Positions 27,728 to 37,110 are shown, counted from the first letter of the stretch. The stretch: DNA of 64,000 nucleotides from Alkalihalobacillus sp. YIM B00296 (GCF_020179385.1 NZ_JAIBLJ010000003.1:246492-310491), one strand, 5' to 3'. Notes: generated from the sequence alone by a model not told the origin. Numbers and translations: made by a program.

Positions 27728-29125
27728 TTAAACGAAGATTTTTTCGAAAATCTTCACCATTTCTGTTTGTTCTTCATTCGTGACTGTGCGGAAATCAAGA
27801 ATGAACTGTTCCTCCTTGATTCTACCGATAACAGGGATTGCCTCTCCACGTAACTCCTCAAATAGGGCTTTACATGACATCGACTTGTGTTTTACAGATA
27901 CGATATAGGTCGGCAGCTCCACCTCAGGCATCGTGCCCCCGCCTATTTTGGAAACACTTTCTTCAAGATTCAAGGTTATACTTTTAATCGAGCCAGCAAC
28001 ATCTATAAAACGCTGCGCTTGCTCCCTTATCTCTTCCACAGGCTGCAAAATATCTCGTACGGTCGGAATTTCCTCTTTCCGATCATATTTATAGGAAAAC
28101 AACGTTGCTTCCAGTGAAGCCAACGTAAATTTATCGACTCGTAAAACCCGGGCAAGCTGATGCTTTTTCAACTTTTTGATCAACGGCTTTCTACCTGCAA
28201 TGATCCCGCATTGAGGCCCGCCCAGCAGTTTATCCCCGCTGAATGTAACAAGATCAATGCCAGAACTTAGAACTTCTTTCACGATCGGTTCTTCACCAAT
28301 CCCCTCCTCACGGAAATCATATAAGGCCCCACTTCCCAAGTCTTCATACGTCAACACACCCTCATACTGTTTGGCGATTTCGACAAGGTTATAGGTGGAA
28401 ACGGATGCCGTAAATCCGACGACTTTAAAGTTACTGGTATGGACTTTCATGAGAATTGCCGTATCTTCATCGACGGCACCCTCATAATCGCGGATATGCG
28501 TCTTGTTGGTCGTTCCCACTTCTTTTAGAATTGCTCCGCTTTCCTCCATAATAGATGAAACACGGAACGACCCGCCGATTTCCACAAGTTCACCTCTGGA
28601 CACGATCACTTTTTTATCCTTTGCAAGAGCTCTTAATACCAAGTATACTGCCGCAGCGTTATTATTGACGACCATCGCCGCTTCAGAACCTGTGATGTCA
28701 CAGATCAGGTCCTCAACCAAATCATGGCGGGAACCTCTTACCCCTGCATCAATATCATATTCAAGGTTCGAGTAATGACGTGCTACCTTTGTCATTTGCC
28801 TGATCGCTTTTTCACTTAACCGGGAACGACCGAGATTCGTATGAATGACGACACCAGTCGCATTGATCACGGGCCTGATTTTATGTACCTCTGAATGATT
28901 CACTCTTTTGTGAAGATGTTCAAAAATGATATCAACCATTTCTTGTTTCGTTTCACAACGTGTCCAATTTCCAGCTAAAATCTGTCTACGGATCTCATCC
29001 AACTCTTCTTGTACGATCATTGTCAAACCACTTTGGGAGAACTGGCCCCCTTCAACCATGTTTTGAAAACGATCATCAGCCTGAAAAACATGAACAGCCG
29101 GCAGCAAACGCAGTTGGTCCTTCAT
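27728..29125 (-). CDS. selA: L-seryl-tRNA(Sec) selenium transferase SelA
   Basis: This 465-residue PLP enzyme is full length for SelA. It converts seryl-tRNA(Sec) to selenocysteyl-tRNA(Sec) with selenophosphate. Visible features are the N-terminal helical domain, INATGVVIHTNLGRSRLSE near residue 90, NNNAAAVYLVL near 155, and TFSGDKLLGGPQCG near 295, whose lysine holds PLP. The ATG follows AAGGAGGAAAAGATAT. It lies 78 bases downstream of the SelW-like selenoprotein gene on the same strand, and both are divergent from selD, a compact selenium module. Confidence 0.96.
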   Translation of the reverse strand: MKDQLRLLPAVHVFQADDRFQNMVEGGQFSQSGLTMIVQEELDEIRRQILAGNWTRCETKQEMVDIIFEHLHKRVNHSEVHKIRPVINATGVVIHTNLGRSRLSEKAIRQMTKVARHYSNLEYDIDAGVRGSRHDLVEDLICDITGSEAAMVVNNNAAAVYLVLRALAKDKKVIVSRGELVEIGGSFRVSSIMEESGAILKEVGTTNKTHIRDYEGAVDEDTAILMKVHTSNFKVVGFTASVSTYNLVEIAKQYEGVLTYEDLGSGALYDFREEGIGEEPIVKEVLSSGIDLVTFSGDKLLGGPQCGIIAGRKPLIKKLKKHQLARVLRVDKFTLASLEATLFSYKYDRKEEIPTVRDILQPVEEIREQAQRFIDVAGSIKSITLNLEESVSKIGGGTMPEVELPTYIVSVKHKSMSCKALFEELRGEAIPVIGRIKEEQFILDFRTVTNEEQTEMVKIFEKIFV

Positions 29126-29203
29126 ATATCTTTTCCTCCTTAAAAAGGCCTTACCTGAGGCGAAAGAACACCTCCAGGGACAGGTCCCAAAGGAGGTGCT
29201 TGA

Positions 29204-29446
29204 TCATCCTTTCAAGTTGTCCATTTCATTAAACAATTTTTCGTTCTCCGGAAACTCACCGGTTTCAAGCTTTGAGTAGATTTTCTGATCATTGACTGTC
29301 ACTTCAAATGCTCCACCGGAACTAGGAATCAAATCCAGAGAGGTTATATCTGATCGGAAACGGTTGAACATTTCTTCCGCGAAACTCGCGGCTTTAGGCG
29401 CATAGTTTCATTGCATGCAAAATTCGACAGATACTTTGTAACTCAT
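29204..29446 (-). CDS. SelW/Rdx family selenoprotein with CxxU motif (UGA = Sec13)
   Basis: The frame of 80 residues starts at ATG after GAAGGAGCTTGTAAA. It reads MSYKVSVEFCMQU and continues NYAPKAASFAEEM, with Sec13 encoded by TGA at 29410-29408. The motif C10-x-x-U13 and the Rdx fold (later IPSSGGAFEVTVNDQKIYSK) identify a SelT/SelW/SelH-type redox protein. Standard gene callers will miss it or truncate it. A near-perfect hairpin (CCGCGA-GTT-TCGCGG, 29391-29377) begins 16 bases after the UGA with a loop starting in G, as bacterial SECIS elements require. It precedes selA. Confidence 0.9.
29377..29391 (-). promoter_or_regulatory. Putative bacterial SECIS hairpin in the SelW-like gene
   Basis: A six-pair stem CCGCGA/TCGCGG with loop GTT starts 16 nt downstream of the in-frame UGA. 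It lies within the coding sequence, as in other bacterial SECIS elements. Confidence 0.75.
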
Positions 29447-29568
29447 TTTACAAGCTCCTTCCATCATCATTTGAAAGTGTTTTCATTGCATTGATTTAAT
29501 TTCATTCTAGTATATTATTTCTCAATTCGCAAAAAAGTTGTTTATACTAGAGGAAGGAGGTGTTTGTA

Positions 29569-30621
29569 ATGAGTAAAGAAGAGAAACTACGTTTGACTAC
29601 CCTATCATCCAAAGGTGGTTGAGGATGCAAAATCGGTCCTGAAGACCTGGCGCAAGTTTTGCGTCAATTACCTGAAAGAGAAAAAGACCCAAACCTCCTT
29701 GTAGGTTTAGATACATCTGATGATGCAGGTGTCTATAAACTGACAGACGACCTTGCCATCATCCAAACTGTCGATTTCTTCACACCGATCGTCGATGACC
29801 CGTATGACTTCGGTCAAATAGCGGCTGCTAATTCCTTAAGTGATGTGTACGCGATGGGTGGAAAACCGACAACGGTACTAAACATACTTGGATTCCCGAT
29901 CAAATCGCTCGGTCCCGACGTCCTCGCGGAAATTTTAAAAGGGGCTTCTGACAAAGTGAACGAGTCTGGGGCAGTGATTGCCGGCGGACATTCCATCGAT
30001 GATAATGAGCCAAAATTCGGCCTTTCCGTAACAGGTATCGCTCACCCGGATAAGATTTTCAAAAATATCGGAGCGAAACCTGGCGATGCCCTGGTTTTGA
30101 CAAAGCCGATCGGCGTTGGAATCCAAACGACTGCTATCAAAAACGAACGATTGACTGTGGAACAACTGGAGAAAGTGACCACAACGATGGCAACTCTCAA
30201 TAAAACGGCAGCTGAAGTGTTAGCCGACTTTAATCCGAACGCCGTCACGGATGTTACCGGGTTCGGTCTCCTCGGTCACGCTTCAGAAATGGCTTGCGGC
30301 AGCAATGTATCCTTCCATATCCATTATGATAAAGTACCGATCCTTGAAGGAACGACCGAACTTGCGGAGCAAGGTGTGGTTCCAGGAGGGACGAAAGCAA
30401 ACCACCGTTGGATTGCAGAAAAAGTCCAATACACTGATTTATCTGAGCTTGAACAATGGATCCTTTGTGATGCAGTGACATCTGGCGGTCTGTTGATCAG
30501 CCTTCCTGAAGAGGAAGCAATGCAGTACGTCGAACGCATGCAAGAAAAAGGTGTCGAAGCCGCCTCGATCATCGGGAAAGTGACTGAAAAACAAGATCGG
30601 TTTTTATATGCAAGTAAATAG
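29569..30621 (+). CDS. selD: Selenide, water dikinase SelD, itself a selenoprotein (UGA = Sec18)
   Basis: The full frame has 350 residues from ATG at 29569 (after AGGAAGGAGGTGTTTGTA). TGA at 29620-29622 is codon 18 in SSKGGUGCKIGPEDL, the exact position of the catalytic Cys/Sec of SelD (E. coli Cys17). The following GCKIGP glycine-rich loop binds ATP. Downstream are DDAGVYKL and TVDFFTPIVDDPYDFG. The enzyme makes selenophosphate from selenide and ATP. Because SelD needs Sec, its synthesis depends on its own product. A prediction that starts after the UGA gives a truncated protein. Confidence 0.97.
29627..29662 (+). promoter_or_regulatory. Putative bacterial SECIS hairpin in selD
   Basis: Outer stem GCAAAA/TTTTGC encloses inner stem GGTC-CTGAA-GACC (29635-29647). 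It begins four bases after the Sec UGA, with the apical loop within the usual distance range. Confidence 0.65.
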
Positions 30622-30630
30622 AATAGAGAT

Positions 30631-30665
30631 GAAACAAGCATGTGGTTTCCGCATGCTTGTTCATC
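30631..30665 (+). terminator. Hairpin after selD
   Basis: GAAACAAGCATG pairs with CATGCTTGTTCATC across GTGGTTTCCG-type loop. The T-tract is weak, so some read-through into the GrdB-like gene is possible. Confidence 0.55.
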
Positions 30666-30724
30666 TTTATACTGGATATTTCTGTTAAACCGTTTATATA
30701 TCGTACTTATGGGAGGTCCCAATT

Positions 30725-31477
30725 ATGAGTTGGCACCATAAATTGAAAGGAAGAATGGTCGTACAGCTAGCAAAAGCGATGCCTTCAGCATACAACCGAT
30801 TCACTTTGAAGCTGACGGAAAACAAGAAGGATAAAGTAGGAGCATCGTTGGATAGACCGTTAGAAGAAGCTAGAGTAGCACTGATCACTAGTGCCGGCGT
30901 CCACATGAAAAAGGATGAACCCTTTGATGCTTTAAGCGATGGAGATTATAGTTTTCGTATTATACCCGCCGATACGGGAGTCGAAGAGCTTGAGGTGACA
31001 CACATCTATTATGATACGAAACATGCGAATGTGGATAAAACCATCGTCTTCCCCCTTCCGCAGTTAAGGGAGTCTGCAGCCCAAGGAAAGATCAGATCCG
31101 TTTCAGACATGAACATCGGGCTTAATGGTGGCACATTGAAACCAGAAAGACATGAAAGAGAGACAACTCCGGTTGTCGTCGATCTGTTGAAAAAAGATAA
31201 CGTCAATATCGCTTTACTTGTTCCTGGCTGAGGAGCTTGCCATAACGTACTCGGGTTGTATGCTCGGGCTTTAGAACAAGCAGGAATCTCCACTGTCATG
31301 GTCAGTCTCATCCCAGGGATTGCCGAGAAACTGAATATACCGAGGGCATTCATGTCTGGTTTCAAGTTAGGACGGCCATGCGGTGAGCCTTTTGACTTTG
31401 AAACGAGGCAAGAGGTCGTCCATCAGATGCTGAAGCTGGCGACTGAACCGGCAGGGAAAATCGTGCACCTTGAATAG
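30725..31477 (+). CDS. GrdB-family selenoprotein (UGA = Sec169), stand-alone
   Basis: The complete frame has 250 residues, starting after GGGAGGTCCCAATT. The TGA at 31229-31231 encodes Sec169 in LLVPGUGACHNVLG, a UxxCH redox motif as found in the selenoprotein B family of glycine/sarcosine/betaine and D-proline reductases. Downstream text (EQAGISTVMVSLIPGIAEKL) matches that family too. True GrdB is about 430 residues and works with GrdA and GrdC/D, none of which is here, so this is a shorter stand-alone relative, probably a redox enzyme. It follows selD on the same strand. Confidence 0.9.
31241..31262 (+). promoter_or_regulatory. Possible SECIS hairpin in the GrdB-like gene
   Basis: CATAAC pairs imperfectly with GTTGTATG around GTACTCGG, beginning nine bases after the UGA. 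The stem is weaker than in the other two selenoprotein genes. Confidence 0.4.
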
Positions 31478-31510
31478 AAGCTCCATTCAGAAGTCAAGAC
31501 TATTGCGGGA

Positions 31511-31609
31511 TCCGGAATTTATAAGTCAATTTTCAAATTTATAAGCCTCATTTGGAAATGATAAGCCGATTCCGGAGTTTATGAGCCTATCTTCAAAATA
31601 TATGCGTCC
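31511..31609. repeat. Short tandem repeat, about 20 bp, five units
   Basis: Degenerate units built on (T)TCxxAATTTATAAGCC: TCCGGAATTTATAAGTC, TTTCAAATTTATAAGCC, TTTGGAAATGATAAGCC, TTCCGGAGTTTATGAGCC and CTTCAAAATATATGCG. They fill the gap between the converging GrdB-like and phnC-like genes. Confidence 0.7.
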
Positions 31610-31611
31610 GT

Positions 31612-31654
31612 AAAAAAGGATGATTGAAAAGGCACTTGCCTTTTGGTCATCCTT
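31612..31654 (-). terminator. Intrinsic terminator at the end of the selB operon
   Basis: Minus-strand AAGGATGA pairs with TCATCCTTTTTT, enclosing AAAAGGCA/TGCCTTTT, with T6 after the stem. Confidence 0.85.
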
Positions 31655-32405
31655 AATCATAAATCTTCACTAACCAATCTTCCGTAACATCCTCTGGCGA
31701 ACCGTCATAGATCAGCTTTCCATCCTTTAGGGCGAGCACTCTTGTTGCATACCGCTTCGCAAGGGTGACGTCATGGACATTGATGAGCGTGACCAGCTTA
31801 TGTTTTTCATGAATCCGCTGGATAAGATTGAATATCCGGTTTGCAGTTCCCGGATCGAGACTTGCGACTGGCTCATCTCCTAAGAAGACTTTCGGTTTTT
31901 GAAGCAAAGCGCGTGCGATGGCCACTCGCTGCTTCTGTCCGCCACTTAAATGTTCAACACGTTTGTGCTGTTGATTTATCAGTTCAACGCTGCTTATCGC
32001 TTTTAGCGCTTGGTCCCGCTCTTCCTTTGAAAAATAGCCGATCAGGTTTTTCCAATCGTTCCTCTTGCCGAACGTGCCTGTCAGGACGTTTTGGAGGACG
32101 GAAAGACGAGGGATGAGATTGAAGTGCTGAAAGATCATGCCCATATTGGTCCGGACCTTACGCAACCCCTGCTCATTGAATTCAGTGATGTCTTCTCCCA
32201 AAAAGTAGACACTTCCGTCAGTCGGTCTCTGCAAACCGTTCAAACACCGGATCATCGTCGACTTTCCGGCACCACTTTTTCCTAACACACAGATGAACTC
32301 ACCGGGATGCATCTCCAGGTTGAAATCAGTCAATGCATCCTCATCCGATCCTTGATAACGGACACGGACATGTTCAAGTTTTATGATCGGACCACTATTC
32401 ATCAA
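31653..32405 (-). CDS. PhnC-type ABC transporter ATPase
   Basis: The 250-residue ABC ATPase has Walker A GKSGAGKST near residue 38, the Q-loop MIFQHFNLIPRLSVL near 92, the signature LSGGQKQRVAIARAL near 155 and Walker B KVFLGDEPVASLDPG near 173. It is closest to the PhnC group (phosphonate/phosphite uptake). It overlaps the permease gene by four bases, and with phnE, phnD, the glycosyltransferase and selB forms one transcript. The substrate is not proven to be a phosphonate. A selenium compound is suggested by context only. Confidence 0.93.
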   Translation of the reverse strand: MMNSGPIIKLEHVRVRYQGSDEDALTDFNLEMHPGEFICVLGKSGAGKSTMIRCLNGLQRPTDGSVYFLGEDITEFNEQGLRKVRTNMGMIFQHFNLIPRLSVLQNVLTGTFGKRNDWKNLIGYFSKEERDQALKAISSVELINQQHKRVEHLSGGQKQRVAIARALLQKPKVFLGDEPVASLDPGTANRIFNLIQRIHEKHKLVTLINVHDVTLAKRYATRVLALKDGKLIYDGSPEDVTEDWLVKIYD

Positions 32406-33160
32406 ATCACCTTTTCCCTGATTTTACTGCCTGTGAAATCCACCATAATCACCATGATCATGATCAAAAAGACATCGATCGCCACCGAAGAATAGGCAAA
32501 TACTTTAAAATGATTGAACAACTGCTGGCCGATGCCTCCTCCGCCGATGAACCCTAAAATGAGGGAAGTCCGGATCGCAACCTCGAACCGATAAAAGTAA
32601 TGTGATAAGACATTCGGCCAAATTTGAGGAAGGATGGAGAAGATGTTCGCAATCCATCTTTTCGCCCCGACAGACTTCATCGCCTCCTGCGGCCCTACGT
32701 CCGCTGCTTCAATCAACTCTGAAATCAGTTTTCCAAGGACCCCGATATTATGGAGAATAATTGCAAGTACTGCAGGAAAAGGGCCCAATCCTATGGCCGT
32801 AAGAAGGATCAATCCAAAAACGATTTCAGGGACTGATCTCAAGAAACTAAGGCTGATCCTGAAAAAACCATATAAAAAAGGAGAACGGCTCGTGTTCCGA
32901 GCCGCTACGAATGCCAATGGCAATGCAAAAACGAGTCCAAGAAAACTTCCTAGAAACGCCATCGCCAAGGTATCCAAACTCTCCATGATCATCCTCGGTA
33001 AAATTTCCATATTCATCGGAAACCAACCGGATAAAAAATCGATCATATTCCGGAAGTCCCTGAACTTAGAAAGATTGAATTCAGTTGCGCGCATACTGAA
33101 GTAAATCAGGATGATGAGCCCTATAACAATATATAGGTGCCGCCGCTTAAACCAAGCCAT
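32402..33160 (-). CDS. PhnE-type ABC transporter permease
   Basis: The 252-residue permease has about six membrane helices, beginning LYIVIGLIILIYFSM, with the EAA-type cytosolic loop near residues 165-185 (EAADVGPQEAMKSVGAKRW). It is similar to PhnE-type permeases. It is five bases downstream of the phnD-like gene and overlaps the ATPase gene. The three together form a full importer: lipoprotein receptor, one permease (likely a homodimer), one ATPase. Confidence 0.92.
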   Translation of the reverse strand: MAWFKRRHLYIVIGLIILIYFSMRATEFNLSKFRDFRNMIDFLSGWFPMNMEILPRMIMESLDTLAMAFLGSFLGLVFALPLAFVAARNTSRSPFLYGFFRISLSFLRSVPEIVFGLILLTAIGLGPFPAVLAIILHNIGVLGKLISELIEAADVGPQEAMKSVGAKRWIANIFSILPQIWPNVLSHYFYRFEVAIRTSLILGFIGGGGIGQQLFNHFKVFAYSSVAIDVFLIMIMVIMVDFTGSKIREKVI

Positions 33161-33165
33161 TGAAC

Positions 33166-34056
33166 CTACTCCTCTATAACTCCCTGCTTAATAGCAGCTT
33201 TACGGATACTTTCATAATCTTCGTTGCTTGCTTCGGTAAATCCAGAAGCCCCGAATGCATTCAAAATCTCTTCGTCCTTAATACCGATGAAGATCTCTTG
33301 TAATTGCTTTTTCGTCTCTTCATCCATACCTTTTTTGACAGCCCATGGATATTGGAACAGTTTCTCAGATTTCCAGATTACTTTCAACTGATCGCCATCC
33401 ACCGTTCCTGCCTCAACGAGCTGATTATAGATCGCACTGTCAACCGCCCCCGCGGTCACTTGCTTGTTTTGTACTGCTAAAGACGTCGCATCATGGGATC
33501 CAGTGAATCGAACTGTTTTGAATTCATGATTATCTTTGTCAGTATATACGTTACGATCTTGCAATTCGATGCTAGGTATCAATGAACCTGATGTCGAGTT
33601 GGGATCACCGAATGCAAAATCCACCTCTTTACGATCCTTTAACAAGTCTTCAAGAGACCCATATGGGTTATCTTTATTGGTGATGATGTAGGAATGATAA
33701 AACGGTTCGCCATCCACAAGTTGTGTAACGATCGCTTCAGCGCCGCTTTTTTCATGAGCGATGACATACGTCAATGGCCCGAAAAAGGCCATATCGATCT
33801 TGTCATAGTTCATCGCTTCAACTACCCCGTTGTAGTCCGGGTATGTATCGATTTTAACCTCACGGTCCAATTCTTCTGATAATTTTGACTGGAGCTTATC
33901 CATCGCACCTTGCATTTCACCTTCTGTTTGGGAAGGGATGACACCGATCGTCAATGCTTCCTCTGTGTTCCCGGATCCTTCATTATTCCCTTCCCCCCCG
34001 CAAGCTGTAAGAACAGCCATTATGAGAACCAATATAAATGGTATTCCTTTTTTCAT
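33166..34056 (-). CDS. PhnD-type substrate-binding lipoprotein
   Basis: The 296-residue protein has a lipoprotein signal (VLIMAVLTACGGEG), with the lipid-carrying cysteine at residue 19. The mature part is the PhnD/phosphite-binding type: LTIGVIPSQTEGEM at the start, MAFFGPLTYVIAHEK near 110, and FGDPNSTSGSLIPS near 150. These proteins bind an oxyanion such as a phosphonate or phosphite with backbone amides at a helix N-terminus. Its gene overlaps the glycosyltransferase by four bases. Tight coupling to selB suggests a selenium oxyanion or organoselenium ligand as a hypothesis. Confidence 0.92.
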   Translation of the reverse strand: MKKGIPFILVLIMAVLTACGGEGNNEGSGNTEEALTIGVIPSQTEGEMQGAMDKLQSKLSEELDREVKIDTYPDYNGVVEAMNYDKIDMAFFGPLTYVIAHEKSGAEAIVTQLVDGEPFYHSYIITNKDNPYGSLEDLLKDRKEVDFAFGDPNSTSGSLIPSIELQDRNVYTDKDNHEFKTVRFTGSHDATSLAVQNKQVTAGAVDSAIYNQLVEAGTVDGDQLKVIWKSEKLFQYPWAVKKGMDEETKKQLQEIFIGIKDEEILNAFGASGFTEASNEDYESIRKAAIKQGVIEE

Positions 34057-35090
34057 AGTTGTTCACCTCTTATCGATTCGTAGATCTTTTGATATCGTTG
34101 GATCTCTTTTGTAAGGGTAAAGTCGTTGGCGATCCTTTCCCTGCCTTTTTTTGATATACGATCATAAAGATTTTCATCATTCATCAATTGTAGTAATTGT
34201 CGCTTGAACTGTGGCGGATCCGTAAAAAGAAAACCGTTTCTGCCGTCTATGATCAAGCTTTCATTGCCCGCGTTTTTTCTGGCGAGTATCGGAATGCCGT
34301 AATACATCGCCTCCATCAACGCAAGAGGCTGACCTTCGGAAATCGACGTGTTCAGGACCACATCTGCCCATTTATAAACATTAGACATTGATACCAGTGG
34401 GACACTGCCGGCGTATGTGAACCAGGAGTAATCATTTTCATAGGCTTTAACAATCTTGACTTCCTCTTTATCAAGAGGCTCACCAGTAATGACGAATTGC
34501 AGTTCTGGATACATCTTGGTCAACATTTCGACCTCATTTACAACATACAATACATCTTTCACTTTTCGGATTCCTGAGGGCACAAGAATTTTAGGATATC
34601 CAACTGGCAGGTCGATATCCCCTGAATCTCCATCCTCCGGAACCCAGAAGCTTTGTGGTACAACCTCCACCCTGTCTTTCAGTTCTGGGTACGTATCTAC
34701 CACCTTTACCCTGGCTTCATCCGTAAAAACAGTGATAACGGATGCGTTCAACAATAAATCCTTAGAAATCGGATTTTCCATCTTTTCGTTTACATCTGTT
34801 CCACCTGAAGTGACCACATACGGTTTTGTCAGTTCAAAATCCTTTTTCTGCATCCATTTCGAGAAACGATCGAAGTGCAAAACATGAAAAAGATCACAGC
34901 CCTCCATTAACATTTGGAAGCGCTGAGTCCATTCCTCTTCGTCATACGCGAATACTTTAACTCGAAAGCCAGCCTGTCGTATACCTGACACAATCCTTCG
35001 AGCAGTAGTGGAATTACCGCGCTGGCTATGAAGATAAGGGCTCCAGAATCCAATTTTAGGTGTTCTGGTTGTTTGAGAGGTATTTTTCAA
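34053..35090 (-). CDS. GT4-type glycosyltransferase resembling SenB (selenosugar synthase)
   Basis: The 345-residue protein is a GT-B glycosyltransferase. The N-terminal half has QRGNSTTARRIVSGIRQAGF near 19-38 and VVTSGGTDVNE near 90, and the second half has SISEGQPLALMEAMYYG near 255-271. The GN-x-TTARR and TGGTD-like elements recall SenB, which joins selenophosphate-derived selenium to a UDP-sugar. No SenA is present here. It starts with TTG after GGGTGAAACATAAGC inside the end of selB and overlaps phnD, which is strong evidence of a common role. SenB-like function is inference. Confidence 0.8.
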   Translation of the reverse strand: MKNTSQTTRTPKIGFWSPYLHSQRGNSTTARRIVSGIRQAGFRVKVFAYDEEEWTQRFQMLMEGCDLFHVLHFDRFSKWMQKKDFELTKPYVVTSGGTDVNEKMENPISKDLLLNASVITVFTDEARVKVVDTYPELKDRVEVVPQSFWVPEDGDSGDIDLPVGYPKILVPSGIRKVKDVLYVVNEVEMLTKMYPELQFVITGEPLDKEEVKIVKAYENDYSWFTYAGSVPLVSMSNVYKWADVVLNTSISEGQPLALMEAMYYGIPILARKNAGNESLIIDGRNGFLFTDPPQFKRQLLQLMNDENLYDRISKKGRERIANDFTLTKEIQRYQKIYESIRGEQL

Positions 35091-36996
35091 GCTTATGTTT
35101 CACCCACTTCCGTTGATCGTCCACCCGGACCGTCATACCTAAAGCATCTACTTTTTCCAGGAAAAGGATACAATATTTCCTCGAAAGGCCCAGAATCGAT
35201 TTCGCATCTTGCACGTTGAAGGAATCCATATTCGTTCCGTCCTTTAACTTTAGCAAAGCCCCTATAAATACCTCCCGATGGACGAAGGTACCATCTTCAA
35301 GGATAATGACCAGGTCCGTCTCGATCAGGTATCGTTCCAATTCCCCATAATATTGCTGAGGGATGTTCTGTTGCTTGAACATCTCTTCAAGTCCTTCGTG
35401 CTTGAATCCCACTTCTTTCAATTGCTTGACGACATTTTTCAGCCGCTTATCCCATTGTTTTGGGTAAGAAGGGGTATGTGATAACATCTTGAGGAAATGA
35501 CCGATTTTCTCAATTAATTCCTTTTTAATAGATTCGGATATCGTATATTCGCTCAGCACTCCAGGAAACAGAGGCTTCAATTCCTGGATGACCTCCGCTT
35601 TTCCAAGACCAACCCTCATCGGGTAACTTTCATGATAGTCCGTAAGATAGTCTTTGATCCGTTTTTGTGCTCGATCTACTTCCGATTGCAAGGAAAGGTG
35701 ATTTGAATCAACACTGACTATAAATGCCTGTTTTTTCAATTCTTCCACAGTCTTCTCAGTGTCTTTTTCTGACTCACCGATTTCTTTACTTATGTCTGCT
35801 ATCGTAGCAGCTTTCAACTCTTCTAGCGCTCTTGTAATCCGGTCTTCGATCCTTCCTTCCATCTTCTGCTGAAGCATCTTGATGGTCGGAGGACCAAACT
35901 TGTATTTTTCCCCATACGGATCGAGCACCCATCCCCCGCCGATTGTCTCAACAGGTGAAGGTCTCCGGATGATATAACGATCACCTCTCAGTACAGAAAC
36001 GTCTTCATCCAGGCGAATTTGACAAAGGATGTTGTCTATTTTGCCTTCATGTAATTCATTCCGGTCAAAAAAGACAATCGTACCCATTACTTCGGTCGTT
36101 CCCGTATGAAGCTTTATCCTGGACCTTTGCTTCAAGTCATAGTCAAGCTTACGGAATACATCCAAAACGATATCGATCGTCTTCGAAGAACTCAGCGAAA
36201 CATTTGTCGTCAGCTGGTCTCCTCTTGCAATTTCCTTTGAGGAAACTCCACCTACGTTGATCGCTGCACGTTGTCCAGCTACTGCATGTTTGACAGTTTG
36301 TTTATGAACCTGCAGCTGTCGGACCCGGACTCTCTCATTCCTAGGTAAAAGAATGACTTCCTCTCCTTCATGGACGCTACCTTCAAAAATCGTCCCTCGC
36401 ACAATCGCTCCTTTTCCCTTCAATGTAAAAGCTTGATCGATCGGCATCCGGAACTTGGAAGTGGAATTACGTTGCTTAACTTGCGGTAATTGTTCGATGA
36501 TACCTTTTTTAAGCTCCTCAAGCCCTTCTTCAGTCAAACTGTCAACAAAAAAGATCGGAGCTGTCGAAAAGGTTCCATGAGTAAATTCACTCCTGATATC
36601 TTCCTCGACAAGAGTATACATGTCAGAATCAACTTTACTCGTTTTCGTGACTGCAATAACAGCATTCTCAATACCGAGATAACTTAATATCTCGGCATGT
36701 TCTTTTGTCTGTGGCATGACTCCTTCGTCCGCAGCTATGACTAAAATGACGAAATCAATACCTGCAACTCCAGCAATCATCTGCCGAATGAATCGCTCAT
36801 GCCCTGGTACATCGATGATCGAAACGTGATAACCTTCCCCTAAATTAAAAGGAGCATAGCCAAGCTCAATGGAAATATTTCGTTCTTTTTCTTCTTTTAA
36901 ACGGTCGGTATCTATATTCGTCAACGCCTTTGTCAACGAAGTTTTACCGTGATCGATATGACCTGCCATACCAATCGTGAAATATGTATCGGCCAT
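35056..36996 (-). CDS. selB: Selenocysteine-specific elongation factor SelB
   Basis: The 646-residue factor has the GTPase domain with [11 protein letters not shown] near residues 11-21, [15 protein letters not shown] near 60 and [10 protein letters not shown] for base recognition. Two beta-barrel domains and C-terminal winged-helix repeats follow, which bind the SECIS hairpin in mRNA. SelB delivers Sec-tRNA(Sec) to UGA codons. The ATG at 36996 sits six bases from AGGTG; another ATG three codons upstream is less well spaced. It heads the run of coupled genes selB, glycosyltransferase, phnD, phnE, phnC. Confidence 0.96.
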   Translation of the reverse strand: MADTYFTIGMAGHIDHGKTSLTKALTNIDTDRLKEEKERNISIELGYAPFNLGEGYHVSIIDVPGHERFIRQMIAGVAGIDFVILVIAADEGVMPQTKEHAEILSYLGIENAVIAVTKTSKVDSDMYTLVEEDIRSEFTHGTFSTAPIFFVDSLTEEGLEELKKGIIEQLPQVKQRNSTSKFRMPIDQAFTLKGKGAIVRGTIFEGSVHEGEEVILLPRNERVRVRQLQVHKQTVKHAVAGQRAAINVGGVSSKEIARGDQLTTNVSLSSSKTIDIVLDVFRKLDYDLKQRSRIKLHTGTTEVMGTIVFFDRNELHEGKIDNILCQIRLDEDVSVLRGDRYIIRRPSPVETIGGGWVLDPYGEKYKFGPPTIKMLQQKMEGRIEDRITRALEELKAATIADISKEIGESEKDTEKTVEELKKQAFIVSVDSNHLSLQSEVDRAQKRIKDYLTDYHESYPMRVGLGKAEVIQELKPLFPGVLSEYTISESIKKELIEKIGHFLKMLSHTPSYPKQWDKRLKNVVKQLKEVGFKHEGLEEMFKQQNIPQQYYGELERYLIETDLVIILEDGTFVHREVFIGALLKLKDGTNMDSFNVQDAKSILGLSRKYCILFLEKVDALGMTVRVDDQRKWVKHKLEKYLSNNQNT

Positions 36997-37110
36997 GCAT
37001 TTCACCTACTGACATAGATTCTTCTTCTACTTTATCCACTGACAAGTTGAGAAGCAAGAATTTCCACTCAAAATAGAGGATGTTCCTATTACAAAATTGG
37101 TTCAAACAAG

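Noticed and set aside
29659..30621. SelD starting after the UGA
   Set aside because: The start upstream of the UGA has a perfect ribosome binding site and the Sec codon sits at the known catalytic position, so the shorter form is an artefact.
31511..31609. CRISPR array
   Set aside because: The 20-bp units are directly adjacent without spacers.
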